This document shows, one piece after another, positions 1 through 7,904 of a stretch of DNA of 64,000 nucleotides. The stretch's first letter is position 1; each line of letters opens with the position of its first letter. Both the position numbers and the translations under genes were made by a program. The stretch is from CAWBOV01 sp963790525 (GTDB lineage Bacteria > Actinomycetota > Actinomycetes > Mycobacteriales > Jatrophihabitantaceae): NCBI GenBank assembly GCA_963790525.1, contig CAWBOV010000005.1, forward strand, positions 248,001-312,000. The letters are read 5' to 3'. The notes beneath the pieces are model-generated. The model was given only the letters and a program-made list of their open reading frames with translations. It made no database searches and was not told the origin of the DNA.

Positions 1-304
1 GGTCCTTGGCGCTGGCCGGCTCGCTCTCGCTGCCGTTGACGACCACCGCGTGCACGCCGTTCGCCGGCAGCGCGGCGAGCTTGGTGCTCACGGGGAACGC
101 CGCGCCGCCGCGCCCGGTGAGGTTGACCGCGGCCGACCACTCGACCAGGCGACGCCGATCGAGCACCGGCAGCGGGCCGTGCAGGGCGGCATGGGCGCGG
201 GCGTCGACCCGACCGGTCTGGCCGACCCCGGCCAGCAACCGCGCGGGGCCGATCGTCCACACGGGGACCGCCGCGACGGGGGGAGCGTCTGCCATGAGAG
301 TCAT
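1..304 (-). CDS. NuoF-like (NADH dehydrogenase 51 kDa family) flavoprotein, N-terminal part
   Basis: The gene runs off the left edge, so only about the first 101 residues are present. The visible part contains a Gly-rich stretch (GRGGAAFP) followed by a VVVNGSESEP segment. These are characteristic of the FMN/NADH-binding region of NuoF-type proteins, here of the stand-alone actinobacterial type found beside ferric-reductase-like membrane proteins. The start ATG at 304 overlaps the stop of the preceding membrane-protein gene (ATGA), so translation is probably coupled; a second in-frame ATG lies at 295. By context it would pass electrons between NAD(P)H, flavin and the neighbouring haem membrane protein. 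The electron-flow assignment is inference. The C-terminal iron-sulphur part cannot be seen. Confidence 0.7.
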   Translation of the reverse strand, partial: MTLMADAPPVAAVPVWTIGPARLLAGVGQTGRVDARAHAALHGPLPVLDRRRLVEWSAAVNLTGRGGAAFPVSTKLAALPANGVHAVVVNGSESEPASAKD

Positions 305-974
305 CGGGGTCCTCCAACGAGTGCGGACGGGCGGGGAGTGCGCGGCGACGGAGTGGCGGGTACCGCGTCGGGGCCGGCGGGTACCGCGTCGGGGCCGGTG
401 GGTACCGCGTTGGGGGCGGCCGGCGCGGTGATGCGCCCGCCGGTGCGCATCGGCGTCGGGCGCAGCCGCAGCCCGAGCGCGATGACCACCGCGGCGACGG
501 CGACGAGGTCGATGAGCCGCACCCAGACCGCGGTGGCGTCGGTGCCGGCGAGGAAGCCGTGCAGGACGGCGACGGCCCAGGCCCCGTAGGAGGCGATGTG
601 GATGCCGCGCCAGGTCTTCACGGCGCGGGGGACGTCGTCATCCGGCCCCGGGCGGCACCCATGACCGAGACCAGGACGAACAGGTACAGCGCGATCGTCC
701 CGAGCCCGACGGCGAGCGGCCGGTAGCTGGACGTGAACGGGATCGCGACCGAGGCCAGCGAGATGCCCGACTTGCCGTCCAGGACGAGCGCGGTGATGTG
801 CCCGACCAGGATCACGAGCCCGACGACGGCAGCGGCCCGGTGCAGGTACTGCACGATGACCCGCCGCCCGAGCGCGGAGCCGGGGACGGAGGCGAGGGCG
901 CCGAGCACGGTGGCCATGCTCAGCGCGATGAGGGCGGAGAGGCCGGCCGCGCGGGCCAGGTACCAGAGCGTCAT
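301..974 (-). CDS. Ferric-reductase-like transmembrane haem protein (frameshifted)
   Basis: Two reading frames together make one multi-spanning membrane protein. The first (ATG at 974, MTLWYLARAAG) carries about four hydrophobic helices, with His residues in YLHRAAA and VGHITAL that fit haem ligands. The second resumes near 621 with KTWRGIHIASYGAW and another His-containing helix (VLHGFLAGTD), then ends in a Pro/Ala-rich tail with repeated PxGPDAVPA units. One missing base near 625 separates the halves; restoring it joins them into the usual ferric_reduct layout. The gene starts 4 bp after the apbE stop and overlaps the NuoF-like gene by ATGA. The likely role is moving electrons across the membrane through two haems. 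Haem binding is inferred from family resemblance. Confidence 0.65.
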
Positions 975-978
975 GTCC

Positions 979-1929
979 TCACGCTGCCGATCGTCCGGCG
1001 ACAGCCGGGACACGCGTGCCGTCCGGGGCCACGGGCTGCGGATCGGGCCACGAGCCGAGGACGCGGACCGTTCCGTCCCGGTGCACGAGCCGCGCCGGGT
1101 GGCCGAGCATGGCGAGCCATTCCTCGGCCCGCTCACCCAGCACGATCGCGCCGGTGCTGGCGGTGTTGGCCGCGACCGCCGAGGGAGCGGCTACGGTCGC
1201 GGTGCGCCAGGGGCCGTCGCTCGGTTGCCCGGTGCGGGGGTCGATGATGTGGTGGCGCTCGCGGCCGTCCAGGTTCCAGCGGCGCACGGTGGTCGTCGAG
1301 GTGGTCATACCGCCGTCGGCCAGCGTGACCTGCTGGCCCACACCGCCGGCCCGTTCGGCCACCGCGATCGGCCAGCCGCCCTCCATCGGACCCGCGACCG
1401 CCAGGTCGCCACCGATCTCGACGAGCACCGAGGTGTCGTAGCGCTCGCGGATCCGGCGCGCGGCCAGGTCCGCGGTGTGCGCCTTCGCGGTGGCGCCGAG
1501 GTCGAGCGCGGTGCCCACCGGAACGGTGAGCAGGTTGATGTCCCGGTTGATCCGGACGCCGGTCCAGCCGGCGGTGCGCAGCGCCTGCAGGGGGCGCGCC
1601 GGGCCGGGCACGAGTGCGATGTCGCGGTCGTAGCCCTGCGCCCGCAGCGCCCGCCCGATCGTCGGGTCGACGGCGCCGTCGCTCTCGCGAGCCGCGGTGA
1701 GGGCGACGTCCACGAAGTCGACGAGCAGCCGCGAGACCGGGACGGGGCGCCCGGCGAGGCGGTTGGCGCGGCTGAGCTCCGAGTCGCCGCGGAACCTGCT
1801 GGTCGCCGCGTCGACGTCGGCCATGAGGGCGACGAGGTCCATCGCGGCGGGGGCCAGCGCATCCGGGTCGCTCACCGTCACCCGGACGGTGCAACTCCAG
1901 GCCTGCCAGGTGGTCGAGGACAGTTTCAT
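979..1929 (-). CDS. apbE: FAD:protein FMN transferase (ApbE family)
   Basis: 316 residues, normal length for ApbE. Family signatures are visible in order: DPTIGRAL in the N-terminal half, LDLGATAKAHTAD (the flavin/Mg site region), VEIGGDLAVAG, and HHIIDPRTGQPS followed by VAANTASTGAIVLG near the C-terminus. ApbE enzymes covalently attach FMN from FAD to Thr or Ser of target flavoproteins. There is no lipobox, so this copy is probably cytoplasmic. The start ATG overlaps the stop of the upstream membrane protein (ATGA), and the ferric-reductase-like gene follows after 4 bp, so it is the second gene of a four-gene redox operon. No FMN-binding (FMN_bind) target is visible within the window; the Ser/Thr-rich upstream protein or a gene beyond the left edge could be the substrate. 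Confidence 0.93.
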   Translation of the reverse strand: MKLSSTTWQAWSCTVRVTVSDPDALAPAAMDLVALMADVDAATSRFRGDSELSRANRLAGRPVPVSRLLVDFVDVALTAARESDGAVDPTIGRALRAQGYDRDIALVPGPARPLQALRTAGWTGVRINRDINLLTVPVGTALDLGATAKAHTADLAARRIRERYDTSVLVEIGGDLAVAGPMEGGWPIAVAERAGGVGQQVTLADGGMTTSTTTVRRWNLDGRERHHIIDPRTGQPSDGPWRTATVAAPSAVAANTASTGAIVLGERAEEWLAMLGHPARLVHRDGTVRVLGSWPDPQPVAPDGTRVPAVAGRSAA

Positions 1930-2293
1930 GACCCGTTGCTCCCGCCGGAGGTGGTGGTGCTGGACGAGGAACCGACGCTCGTGCCCGAGTTCGTCGTCCC
2001 CGAGCTCAGGAGGAGGACCCGGTGCTCGTGCTCGTCGTGCCGGACGTGGAGCCCGACGTGCCCGACGTGGAGCCGGACGTGCTGCCGGTGCTCGTCGTCC
2101 CGGTCGTGGTCGACGTCGTGGGGGTGGTCGTGGTCGTCGAGGCCGACTGCGCCGAGTGCTCCACGAGGTAGAACAGGCCGCCCGTGGCGACGAGACCGGC
2201 CACGCCGACTCCCGCCATGGCCGTTCCGGCGCGCTGCATGATCGTGGCCCGCGGCGCGGGGCGTCGAGTGGGGTCGTCAGGGTGGTTGCTCAT
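1926..2293 (-). CDS. Small membrane protein with Ser/Thr/Gly-rich tail (frameshifted)
   Basis: Start ATG at 2293 (MSNHPDDPTRRPAPRA). A short charged N-terminus is followed by one transmembrane helix (about residues 20-42, AMAGVGVAGLVATGGLFYLV) and then a long low-complexity Ser/Thr/Gly tail, probably outside the cell. The frame stops at 2006, but the -1 frame continues with the same composition (TTNSGTSVGSSSSTTT) and ends in a TGA overlapping the apbE start. A single indel near 2005 is therefore the simplest explanation. It is the first gene of the redox operon and lies directly behind the direct-repeat site at 2329-2357. Function unknown; a flavinylation target or membrane anchor is possible, but nothing in the sequence proves it. 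Confidence 0.6.
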
Positions 2294-2328
2294 GGCACTC
2301 ACTCTGGCCACGCGGGGGTCAGCCTGCC

Positions 2329-2357
2329 GCCAAGCCGGCGTCAAGCCCAGGTCAAGC
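2329..2357 (-). promoter_or_regulatory. Three 11-bp-spaced direct repeats, probable response-regulator binding site
   Basis: On the plus strand GTCAAGC occurs at 2351 and 2340 and GCCAAGC at 2329, each exactly 11 bp apart (GCTTGAC repeats on the operon strand). Direct repeats one helical turn apart are the usual binding pattern of OmpR/PhoB-type response regulators. The site lies about 35 bp upstream of the start of the redox operon and just downstream of a kinase/OmpR-type regulator gene pair. Control of the operon by that pair is inference. Confidence 0.55.
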
Positions 2358-2406
2358 TTGGATGTGCGCAGCCTGAGGAATCACCGAGAAAGCTGTGAAC
2401 GCCACG

Positions 2407-3729
2407 TCAGCCACCGAGCGTGAGGCGGACGAGCGCACCGCCGCGCAGGCTCGTCATGAGCTCCATCGTCCCCCCGCTCTGCTCCGCGCAGCGCCGCGCT
2501 ATCGACAGCCCCAACCCGCTCGACCCGCGGTCACTGCGGCCACGGATCGCCGACGTGGCAGGGATTCCCGGCCCCGCATCCCCGACATCGAGCACGGCCC
2601 CCGACTCGGCCGGGGTCAGTACCACGCTGAGATCGGTGCCCTCGGGCGTGTGCGCGATCACGTTCTCGATCAGCGCGTCCACCGCCACGGCCAGGTCCTC
2701 GGCGGATGCGCGGACCTGGAGCGGCACGGACGGCACGTCGACGTGCACGGCACGGCCCTGGTCCTCGGCCAGCGGCAGCCAGAACGCGATCCGCTCGGCG
2801 ACGACGGTGCTCGCGTCGCAGGAGGCGACCAGCCCCTCGCGCTGCGGGCGCCGGGCAGCCCGGATCACCGCGGTCAGGCTGCGTTCCAGGGACGAGACGT
2901 GCTCGCCGAGGCGCTCGGCGTCGGCGCGATCACGCAGGCTGTCGACGTCCAGGCGCAGCGCCGTCAGCGGGGTACGGAGCCGGTGGGACAGGTCGGCCAT
3001 CGTCTCGCGCTCCTCGACGATGAGCTCGTCGATGCGGTCGGCCAGGCGGTTCAGGGCGGTGCCCACCTGAGCCACCTCGGCCGGGCCCGTCTCCGGCGCG
3101 CGCGCCGCGAGGTCGCCGCTGGAGATGCGGTGGGCGGTGTCCGCGGTGGCCTCGAGCGGGCGGACGAGGCGGCGGGTGAGCAGCTCGGAACCGGCGACGC
3201 TCAGCAGCAGCAGCCCCAGGCTCGACACGGCGAGCAGCAGCCACCACTTGTGCACGCTCCGCTCGTAGATGCTCGCGGCGATGTAGGTGCGCACGACGTA
3301 GGTGCCCGCGGACGTCGCCACGCTCAAGGTCGCCACCCGCACGCCGTCGGCGAAGCTCACGGTGGGGTCGTAGTCACTCGGCTTTCCGTAGTTGTCGCCG
3401 TCCCCGTCGTTCTTCGGCGGCGGTGCCGAACCCGCTAGCCCGCTGCCCTTCAGCCCGCCGGGAGGTGCCGTCCCGAGCAGGGTGCCGGAGGGGGTCTGCA
3501 CGCAGGACCGGCGAGAGCTGCGGTCGGCCAGGGTCGCCAGGTAGCTGGTGATCGACGCGTCCGACGGGGCGCTGCGCACCAGCAGGCCGACGGACGTCGC
3601 CTCGTCGCTGGCACCGCGTAGCGCACGCTGTTCGACGTTGCTGCGGATGAGGATCGCCAGCGGCACGGCGAACGCGAGGACGACCAGGGTGGTCAGCCCC
3701 AGAGTCAGGAGCAGGATCCGGCGGCGCAT
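2407..3729 (-). CDS. Two-component sensor histidine kinase
   Basis: 440 residues from ATG 3729, which starts 7 bp after the regulator stop. Order of parts: TM1 (about 5-28), an extracytoplasmic sensor region (30-160) of no recognisable fold, TM2 (163-180), HAMP (about 181-233), HisKA dimerisation domain with phospho-acceptor His249 in ADLSHRLRTPL, and an HATPase domain with N box (LIENVIAHTPEGT), G1 box (DAGPGIP) and G2 box (GSSGLGLSIARR). All catalytic elements are present, so it should autophosphorylate. It is co-transcribed with the OmpR-type regulator, and the downstream redox operon is the likely target through the 11-bp repeats at 2329-2357. The stimulus cannot be read from the sequence. 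Confidence 0.92.
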   Translation of the reverse strand: MRRRILLLTLGLTTLVVLAFAVPLAILIRSNVEQRALRGASDEATSVGLLVRSAPSDASITSYLATLADRSSRRSCVQTPSGTLLGTAPPGGLKGSGLAGSAPPPKNDGDGDNYGKPSDYDPTVSFADGVRVATLSVATSAGTYVVRTYIAASIYERSVHKWWLLLAVSSLGLLLLSVAGSELLTRRLVRPLEATADTAHRISSGDLAARAPETGPAEVAQVGTALNRLADRIDELIVEERETMADLSHRLRTPLTALRLDVDSLRDRADAERLGEHVSSLERSLTAVIRAARRPQREGLVASCDASTVVAERIAFWLPLAEDQGRAVHVDVPSVPLQVRASAEDLAVAVDALIENVIAHTPEGTDLSVVLTPAESGAVLDVGDAGPGIPATSAIRGRSDRGSSGLGLSIARRCAEQSGGTMELMTSLRGGALVRLTLGG

Positions 3730-3736
3730 CGACGCG

Positions 3737-4423
3737 TCAGCCCGCGGGTGGCGCGAGCTTGATGCCCACGCCGCGGACGCTGTGCAGGTAGCGCGGTGCG
3801 GCCGCGGACTCGCCGAGTTTGCGGCGCAACCACGACAGGTGCACGTCGACGGTGCGGTCACCGCCACCCCACGGCAGCTGCCACACCTCGGCGAGCAGCT
3901 CCCGCTTGGTGACGACGTCGCCCCTGCGCCGAGCCAGTGCCAGCAGCAGGTCGAACTCCTTGCGCGCCAGATCGACGGGCTCGCCGTCGACGGTGACCTC
4001 TCGGCTGCGCGGGTCGATGCGCAGGCCACCGACCTCCAGCGCGGGCTCGGTGTCCTCGCCAGCCCCGGTGCGGCGCAGCACCGCGCGGATGCGCGCGTCG
4101 ATCTGCGCGGCCGTGAACGGCTTGATCACGTAGTCGTCGGCGCCCGCGTCGAGCAACCGCACCATCTCGGTGTCGCTGTCGCGGGCGGTGGCGACGATGA
4201 CCGGGACCGAGCTGACCGCCCGCAGCATCGCGAGCACGTCGGCACCGTCCAGGTCCGGCAGCCCGAGGTCGAGGATGACCACGTCCGGCTTCTGCTCGAC
4301 CGCTGCCGACAGCGCCGCCATGCCCGAGCTGAAGCTGGTCACGCCGTGCCCGGCCTCCCCGAGCGCCCGGCTCAGCGCCGAGCGGATCGCGGGGTCGTCC
4401 TCGACGAGCAGGATCTGCGGCAC
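3737..4423 (-). CDS. OmpR/PhoB-family response regulator
   Basis: 228 residues from GTG 4423 (VPQILLVEDD). Upstream codons in this frame lack family similarity, which decides the start. The receiver domain covers residues 1-115, with acidic residues E8-D10, phospho-acceptor Asp52 in VVILDLGLPDLDG, the Thr of VATARD and Lys in YVIKPF. A winged-helix DNA-binding domain follows (about 130-225) with ARKEFDLLLAL and the recognition helix DRTVDVHLSWLRRKLG. It precedes the sensor kinase on the same strand and probably binds the tandem repeats in front of the redox operon. It may also act at the divergent region 4424-4515, but I see no repeats there. Confidence 0.94.
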   Translation of the reverse strand: MPQILLVEDDPAIRSALSRALGEAGHGVTSFSSGMAALSAAVEQKPDVVILDLGLPDLDGADVLAMLRAVSSVPVIVATARDSDTEMVRLLDAGADDYVIKPFTAAQIDARIRAVLRRTGAGEDTEPALEVGGLRIDPRSREVTVDGEPVDLARKEFDLLLALARRRGDVVTKRELLAEVWQLPWGGGDRTVDVHLSWLRRKLGESAAAPRYLHSVRGVGIKLAPPAG

Positions 4424-4515
4424 AGGCCGAACGGTACTGCCTGCGGCTGGGCGCGGACGCCGTGCGCACGGGCGTCCTACTGCCCATGACAGCGGTGCGG
4501 GCGCATACTCGGCGG

Positions 4516-5535
4516 GTGGAGTATGTCCAGCCCGGCGACGCCCGACGGCGCGCGGTACCGCCGGCCGCGTCCGAGGGGGATGCGGCCCCGACGCTGCCGA
4601 CGTGGCCGGTCTTCGACTGGGCGGACGCACCCGGCGCGGCGTGGCTCGGCGGGTGGGAGCGTCTGGACGACACGCTGCACCGGGTCGAGATCGTCCACGG
4701 CGACAAGCTGGTGATCGTCCGCACCGAACTCGCCGACGACAGCGTCGATTCCCTGGACCGCGCTCTCGCCGAGGAGTTCCGCGACGCCGGCCTCGACTAC
4801 CCGGTGCCCGGCGTCCTGCCACGCTCGGGAGCACCGCGGGCGCGGCCCACCGAACTCGAGATCGACGGCACTCCGGTGGAGGCGGTCGTCCAGCAGGTCG
4901 GCGAGTTCGTCGCCTGGCGCGCGGAGGTCGACGGCACGGTGGTGACGATCACCGCCCGGGGACCGGTGGACGCCAGCGTGCACCTGGTGCGCGTCACCGA
5001 CCTCGCCGACCTCGTCCACGGACGCGAACAGCGCATCGCCGCGCGGCGCGCCGCGCACGTCGAGGACGAGCCCCTGACCGGCCCGGACGGCACCCAACCG
5101 CTGTGGGCGCACCGCGGCCTCGTCGAGATGGTGCTGGCCACGCACACCCGCCAGGCCGAGGCGCGGAAGGCGAACCGCCCCGCGCCGCAGCTGGACCCCG
5201 ACTGGCGCCGCCGGTGGGACGCGGCGGTGCGACGCCAGCAGCAGCTGCGCGAGGAGGACGCCGCCGCGGCGCATGACTCGGTCGCCGGGATGATCAACCA
5301 GCTCACCGCGCTGCAGGAGGAGGCGGCGTGGTGGGGCACCGAGTCCCTGCGGGTGCGCGCCGTCGACCAGATCATCTGGGTCACCGCCACGGGCGAGGAG
5401 AACGTCGGCTCGGCGCCGGCCCAGCGGGAATGGCGCCTGCGCTGGAACTCCGGGCACGGCACCCTGCGCTCGCGGGCCGCCGCCCGCCGGCAGGTCCTGG
5501 CGCTGTGGCAGGACTGGGCGGACGCGCAGGGCTGA
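4516..5535 (+). CDS. Hypothetical protein
   Basis: About 339 residues from GTG 4516 (VEYVQPGDARRR). ATG codons at 4462 and 4486 are in frame and cannot be excluded, but the stretch between looks like promoter space for the divergent regulator gene. I recognise no family. The N-terminal half is acidic and mixed alpha/beta (WPVFDWADAPGAAWLGGWERL). The middle is charged and helical (HGREQRIAARRAAHVEDE), and the C-terminal third is rich in Arg, Gln and Trp (DPDWRRRWDAAVRRQQQLREED) and probably coiled. There is no signal peptide or membrane helix, so it should be cytoplasmic. It stands alone between divergent and convergent neighbours and is a clean frame with normal codon bias. Confidence 0.7.
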   Translation: MEYVQPGDARRRAVPPAASEGDAAPTLPTWPVFDWADAPGAAWLGGWERLDDTLHRVEIVHGDKLVIVRTELADDSVDSLDRALAEEFRDAGLDYPVPGVLPRSGAPRARPTELEIDGTPVEAVVQQVGEFVAWRAEVDGTVVTITARGPVDASVHLVRVTDLADLVHGREQRIAARRAAHVEDEPLTGPDGTQPLWAHRGLVEMVLATHTRQAEARKANRPAPQLDPDWRRRWDAAVRRQQQLREEDAAAAHDSVAGMINQLTALQEEAAWWGTESLRVRAVDQIIWVTATGEENVGSAPAQREWRLRWNSGHGTLRSRAAARRQVLALWQDWADAQG

Positions 5536-5576
5536 ACCGGCCGTTTCGGGTAGGTGTGCGCTCGGATACGTGTCGC

Positions 5577-6128
5577 TCAGGTACGGGTGTAGCCGCGCCG
5601 GTGGTAGCTGAGCGCGGAGTCCGCCCGCCCGTGCGCGTGGGCGGCCAGGATCTCGATCAGGACGACGAGATGGTCACCGGCGGCGATCACGTCGACGATG
5701 CTGCCCTCCATCGTGGCCAGCGCCTCGTCGGCGAGCAGCGCGCCGGTGATCGTGCCGCGGTGGTAGGCGCGAGCGCCGAAGATCTCGGTCGCGGGCGGGC
5801 GCCCCTTGCGGCTGAACTCGGTGGCCAGCTGCTGCTGGGCGTGGCCGAGGATGGAGATCCCGACCGGCATCCCGGGGGTCAGCGCCGGTGCCAGGGACGT
5901 GGCGCGCCCTATCCCGACCGTGACCATCGGCGGGTTCAGCGAGGCCGACGCCAGCGAGGTCACCGTCATGCCGTGATCGACCGCGGGGTCGCCGAGGCGC
6001 ACGGTCAGCAGGGACACACCCGAGGCGAGTTCGCTCATCGCGTCCTTGAAGGCCGCCTGACCCGGGACCGGTCCCTCGTGCGCTGCCACGCTCTCAGTCT
6101 CGTCCGGCGCCGGAGATGATGTGAACAC
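5577..6128 (-). CDS. Flavin reductase-like (FMN-binding split-barrel) protein
   Basis: 183 residues from GTG 6128 (VFTSSPAPDE). The family pattern is clear: FKDAMSELASGVSLLTVR at the N-terminus, then the conserved GMTVTSLASASLNPPMVTVGIGRAT segment region that holds FMN, GISILGHAQQQLATEFS in the middle, and DHLVVLIEILAAHAH near the end. Such proteins reduce FMN or FAD with NAD(P)H, often to supply a partner monooxygenase. No monooxygenase is adjacent, so the partner is unknown. The gene is monocistronic and divergent from the RidA-family gene at 6255. Confidence 0.88.
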   Translation of the reverse strand: MFTSSPAPDETESVAAHEGPVPGQAAFKDAMSELASGVSLLTVRLGDPAVDHGMTVTSLASASLNPPMVTVGIGRATSLAPALTPGMPVGISILGHAQQQLATEFSRKGRPPATEIFGARAYHRGTITGALLADEALATMEGSIVDVIAAGDHLVVLIEILAAHAHGRADSALSYHRRGYTRT

Positions 6129-6254
6129 GGGTCCACTCTGCAACCTCAGGTCGACTTGATGTCCACTCGGGAGACCGCGATCGAGATACCGGTCACGCCT
6201 CCGCGGTTGCCGGGCGGCGGTACAGGTCACGGCCGGGAGGAGGACGATCCGGGG

Positions 6255-6644
6255 ATGACGCAGAGACAGCTGGTGTCCTCGGGCGCGGTGTGGGAGCCGA
6301 TCGTGGGGTACTCCCGGGCGGTGCGCGTGGGGCCGTGGGTGAGTGTCGCGGGCACGACGGCCGGTGACGGGGCCGGTGGCGCGGTCGGCGGGGCGGATGC
6401 CGGCGCCCAGGCGCGCGAGGCGTTGCGCCGGATCTGCGCGGCGCTGGCCGAGGTGGGCGCGCGGCCGGAAGACGTGGTGCGCACGCGCATGTTCGTCACC
6501 GACATCAGCGCCTGGGAGGCGGTGGGGCGCGCGCACGGGGAGATCTTCGCCGGCATCCGCCCCGTGTCGACCATGGTCGAGGTGAGCGCGCTGATCGAGC
6601 CCGCCCTGCTGGTGGAGATCGAAGCGGACGCGATCGTCCCCTGA
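6255..6644 (+). CDS. RidA/YjgF family protein
   Basis: 129 residues from ATG 6255, preceded by GGGAGGAGG 10-20 bp upstream. The RidA fold signatures are present: YSRAVRVGPWVSVAGTTA, ALRRICAALAEVGARPEDVVRTRMFVTDI, and the C-terminal RPVSTMVEVSALIEPALLVEIEADAI with the Arg and Glu typical of the enamine/imine-binding pocket. RidA proteins hydrolyse reactive enamine/imine intermediates released by PLP enzymes. No PLP-enzyme gene is adjacent, so the exact substrate is open. Longer in-frame starts (6156) exist but add a low-complexity leader without family similarity. Confidence 0.92.
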   Translation: MTQRQLVSSGAVWEPIVGYSRAVRVGPWVSVAGTTAGDGAGGAVGGADAGAQAREALRRICAALAEVGARPEDVVRTRMFVTDISAWEAVGRAHGEIFAGIRPVSTMVEVSALIEPALLVEIEADAIVP

Positions 6645-6687
6645 CCCGGGCGCTCCCGGCACGCGGTCGGGAGACCGCCGGGCCGGG

Positions 6688-7893
6688 TCAGGCGAGGGGT
6701 GCCGCGGGGCGGGCACGCCCCCGGGTCACCGTCGCGAAGACGACCACGCCACCGCACGCCGCGATCGCCATGGCCGTGGCCATCGCCGTCCCGGACGCCC
6801 CACCGGACGAGGCGAGCGGGCCGGCCACAGCCCCGATCAGGTACTGCGCGGCACCGAGCAGTGCCGACGCGGTGCCGGCGTTGCGGGCCTGATCCATCAG
6901 CGCCAGGGCGCTCGCGGTCGGCATGGTCGACCCGATCGTGGCGACCGCGACGAACAGCGGCGCGAGGGTGAGCAGCAGCGGGGCGTCCAGCCGGATCGCC
7001 AGCAGCAGCAGGAGGCTCGCCGTGGCCATCACCGAGGCACTCACCCCGAGGACGCGGCGCTCGTCGAACCGGCGCAGGGCGAACGCGGTGATCAGGCCGA
7101 AGAGCACGATCCCGACCGAGTTCGTGGCGAACGCGGCCCCGAACTCGCGCGCGCTGAGCCCGAACTGCTGCTGCAGGACGAACGAGCTCATCGCGATGTA
7201 GGTGAACAGCACCGCGCCGGCCAGCGCCTGCACGCCCGCCGCGCCGAGGAATCCCCTGTCGGTGCCCACCACCCGCGCGGCGCGCCCGATCTGCCGGACG
7301 CCGCCGGCGTGACGCAGCTCCGGCGCGAGCGACTCCGGCAACGCCCACCACGCCAGCCAGACGAGGATCGCGCCGATCCCGGCGAGGATCCAGAACAGCC
7401 CGCGCCACCCGGTCAGCGGCAGCAGCTGGCTGCCGAGGATCGGGGCAGCGACGGGCGTGACCCCGCTGACCAGCGCCAGGATCGCGAAGGCGCGGGCGAT
7501 CGCGCGCCCCTCGAACAGGTCCCGGACGATGGCCCGGGCGATCGCGAGCCCGGCCGCGCCGCCGAGCCCCTGGATCAGCCGCAGCACGATCAGCGCCCAG
7601 GCCGTCGGCGACAGCGCGCACAGCAAGGAGGTGATCGCCCAGATCGCGACGCCGATCAGCAGGGGGCGGCGCCGGCCCAGCCGGTCGCTCAACGGACCTG
7701 CGAACAGCTGCCCGACCGCGAGCCCGACCAGGCAGGCCGACAGGCTCAGCTGAGCCGTGCCGTCGCTGACGCCGAAGTCGGTGGCGACCCGCGGCAGGGC
7801 GGGCAGGTAGAGGTCGAGGGAGAGCGGGCCGAACGAGGACAGCGCCCCGAGCGCGACGAGCGTGGTCGCCCGCGAACGCGGCCCACGGATCAT
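6688..7893 (-). CDS. MFS multidrug transporter, Bcr/CflA type
   Basis: 401 residues, about 12 membrane helices. The Bcr/CflA pattern is visible: LDLYLPALPRVATDFG in TM1, the MFS motif A GPLSDRLGRRRPL between TM2 and TM3, RLIQGLGGAAGLAIARAIVRD in TM4, and ALPESL at the end of TM6. These are proton-driven exporters of drugs or small metabolites in the cytoplasmic membrane. The start ATG 7893 lies 12 bp after the stop of the amylase gene, so the two may be co-transcribed, although I see no functional link. The frame is intact. The substrate cannot be deduced. Confidence 0.9.
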   Translation of the reverse strand: MIRGPRSRATTLVALGALSSFGPLSLDLYLPALPRVATDFGVSDGTAQLSLSACLVGLAVGQLFAGPLSDRLGRRRPLLIGVAIWAITSLLCALSPTAWALIVLRLIQGLGGAAGLAIARAIVRDLFEGRAIARAFAILALVSGVTPVAAPILGSQLLPLTGWRGLFWILAGIGAILVWLAWWALPESLAPELRHAGGVRQIGRAARVVGTDRGFLGAAGVQALAGAVLFTYIAMSSFVLQQQFGLSAREFGAAFATNSVGIVLFGLITAFALRRFDERRVLGVSASVMATASLLLLLAIRLDAPLLLTLAPLFVAVATIGSTMPTASALALMDQARNAGTASALLGAAQYLIGAVAGPLASSGGASGTAMATAMAIAACGGVVVFATVTRGRARPAAPLA

Positions 7894-7904
7894 GGCGGTG
7901 ACCG

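Noticed and set aside
5577..6716. 379-residue extension of the flavin reductase into the RidA gene
   Set aside because: The extra residues are antisense to RidA; the GTG at 6128 gives normal family length.
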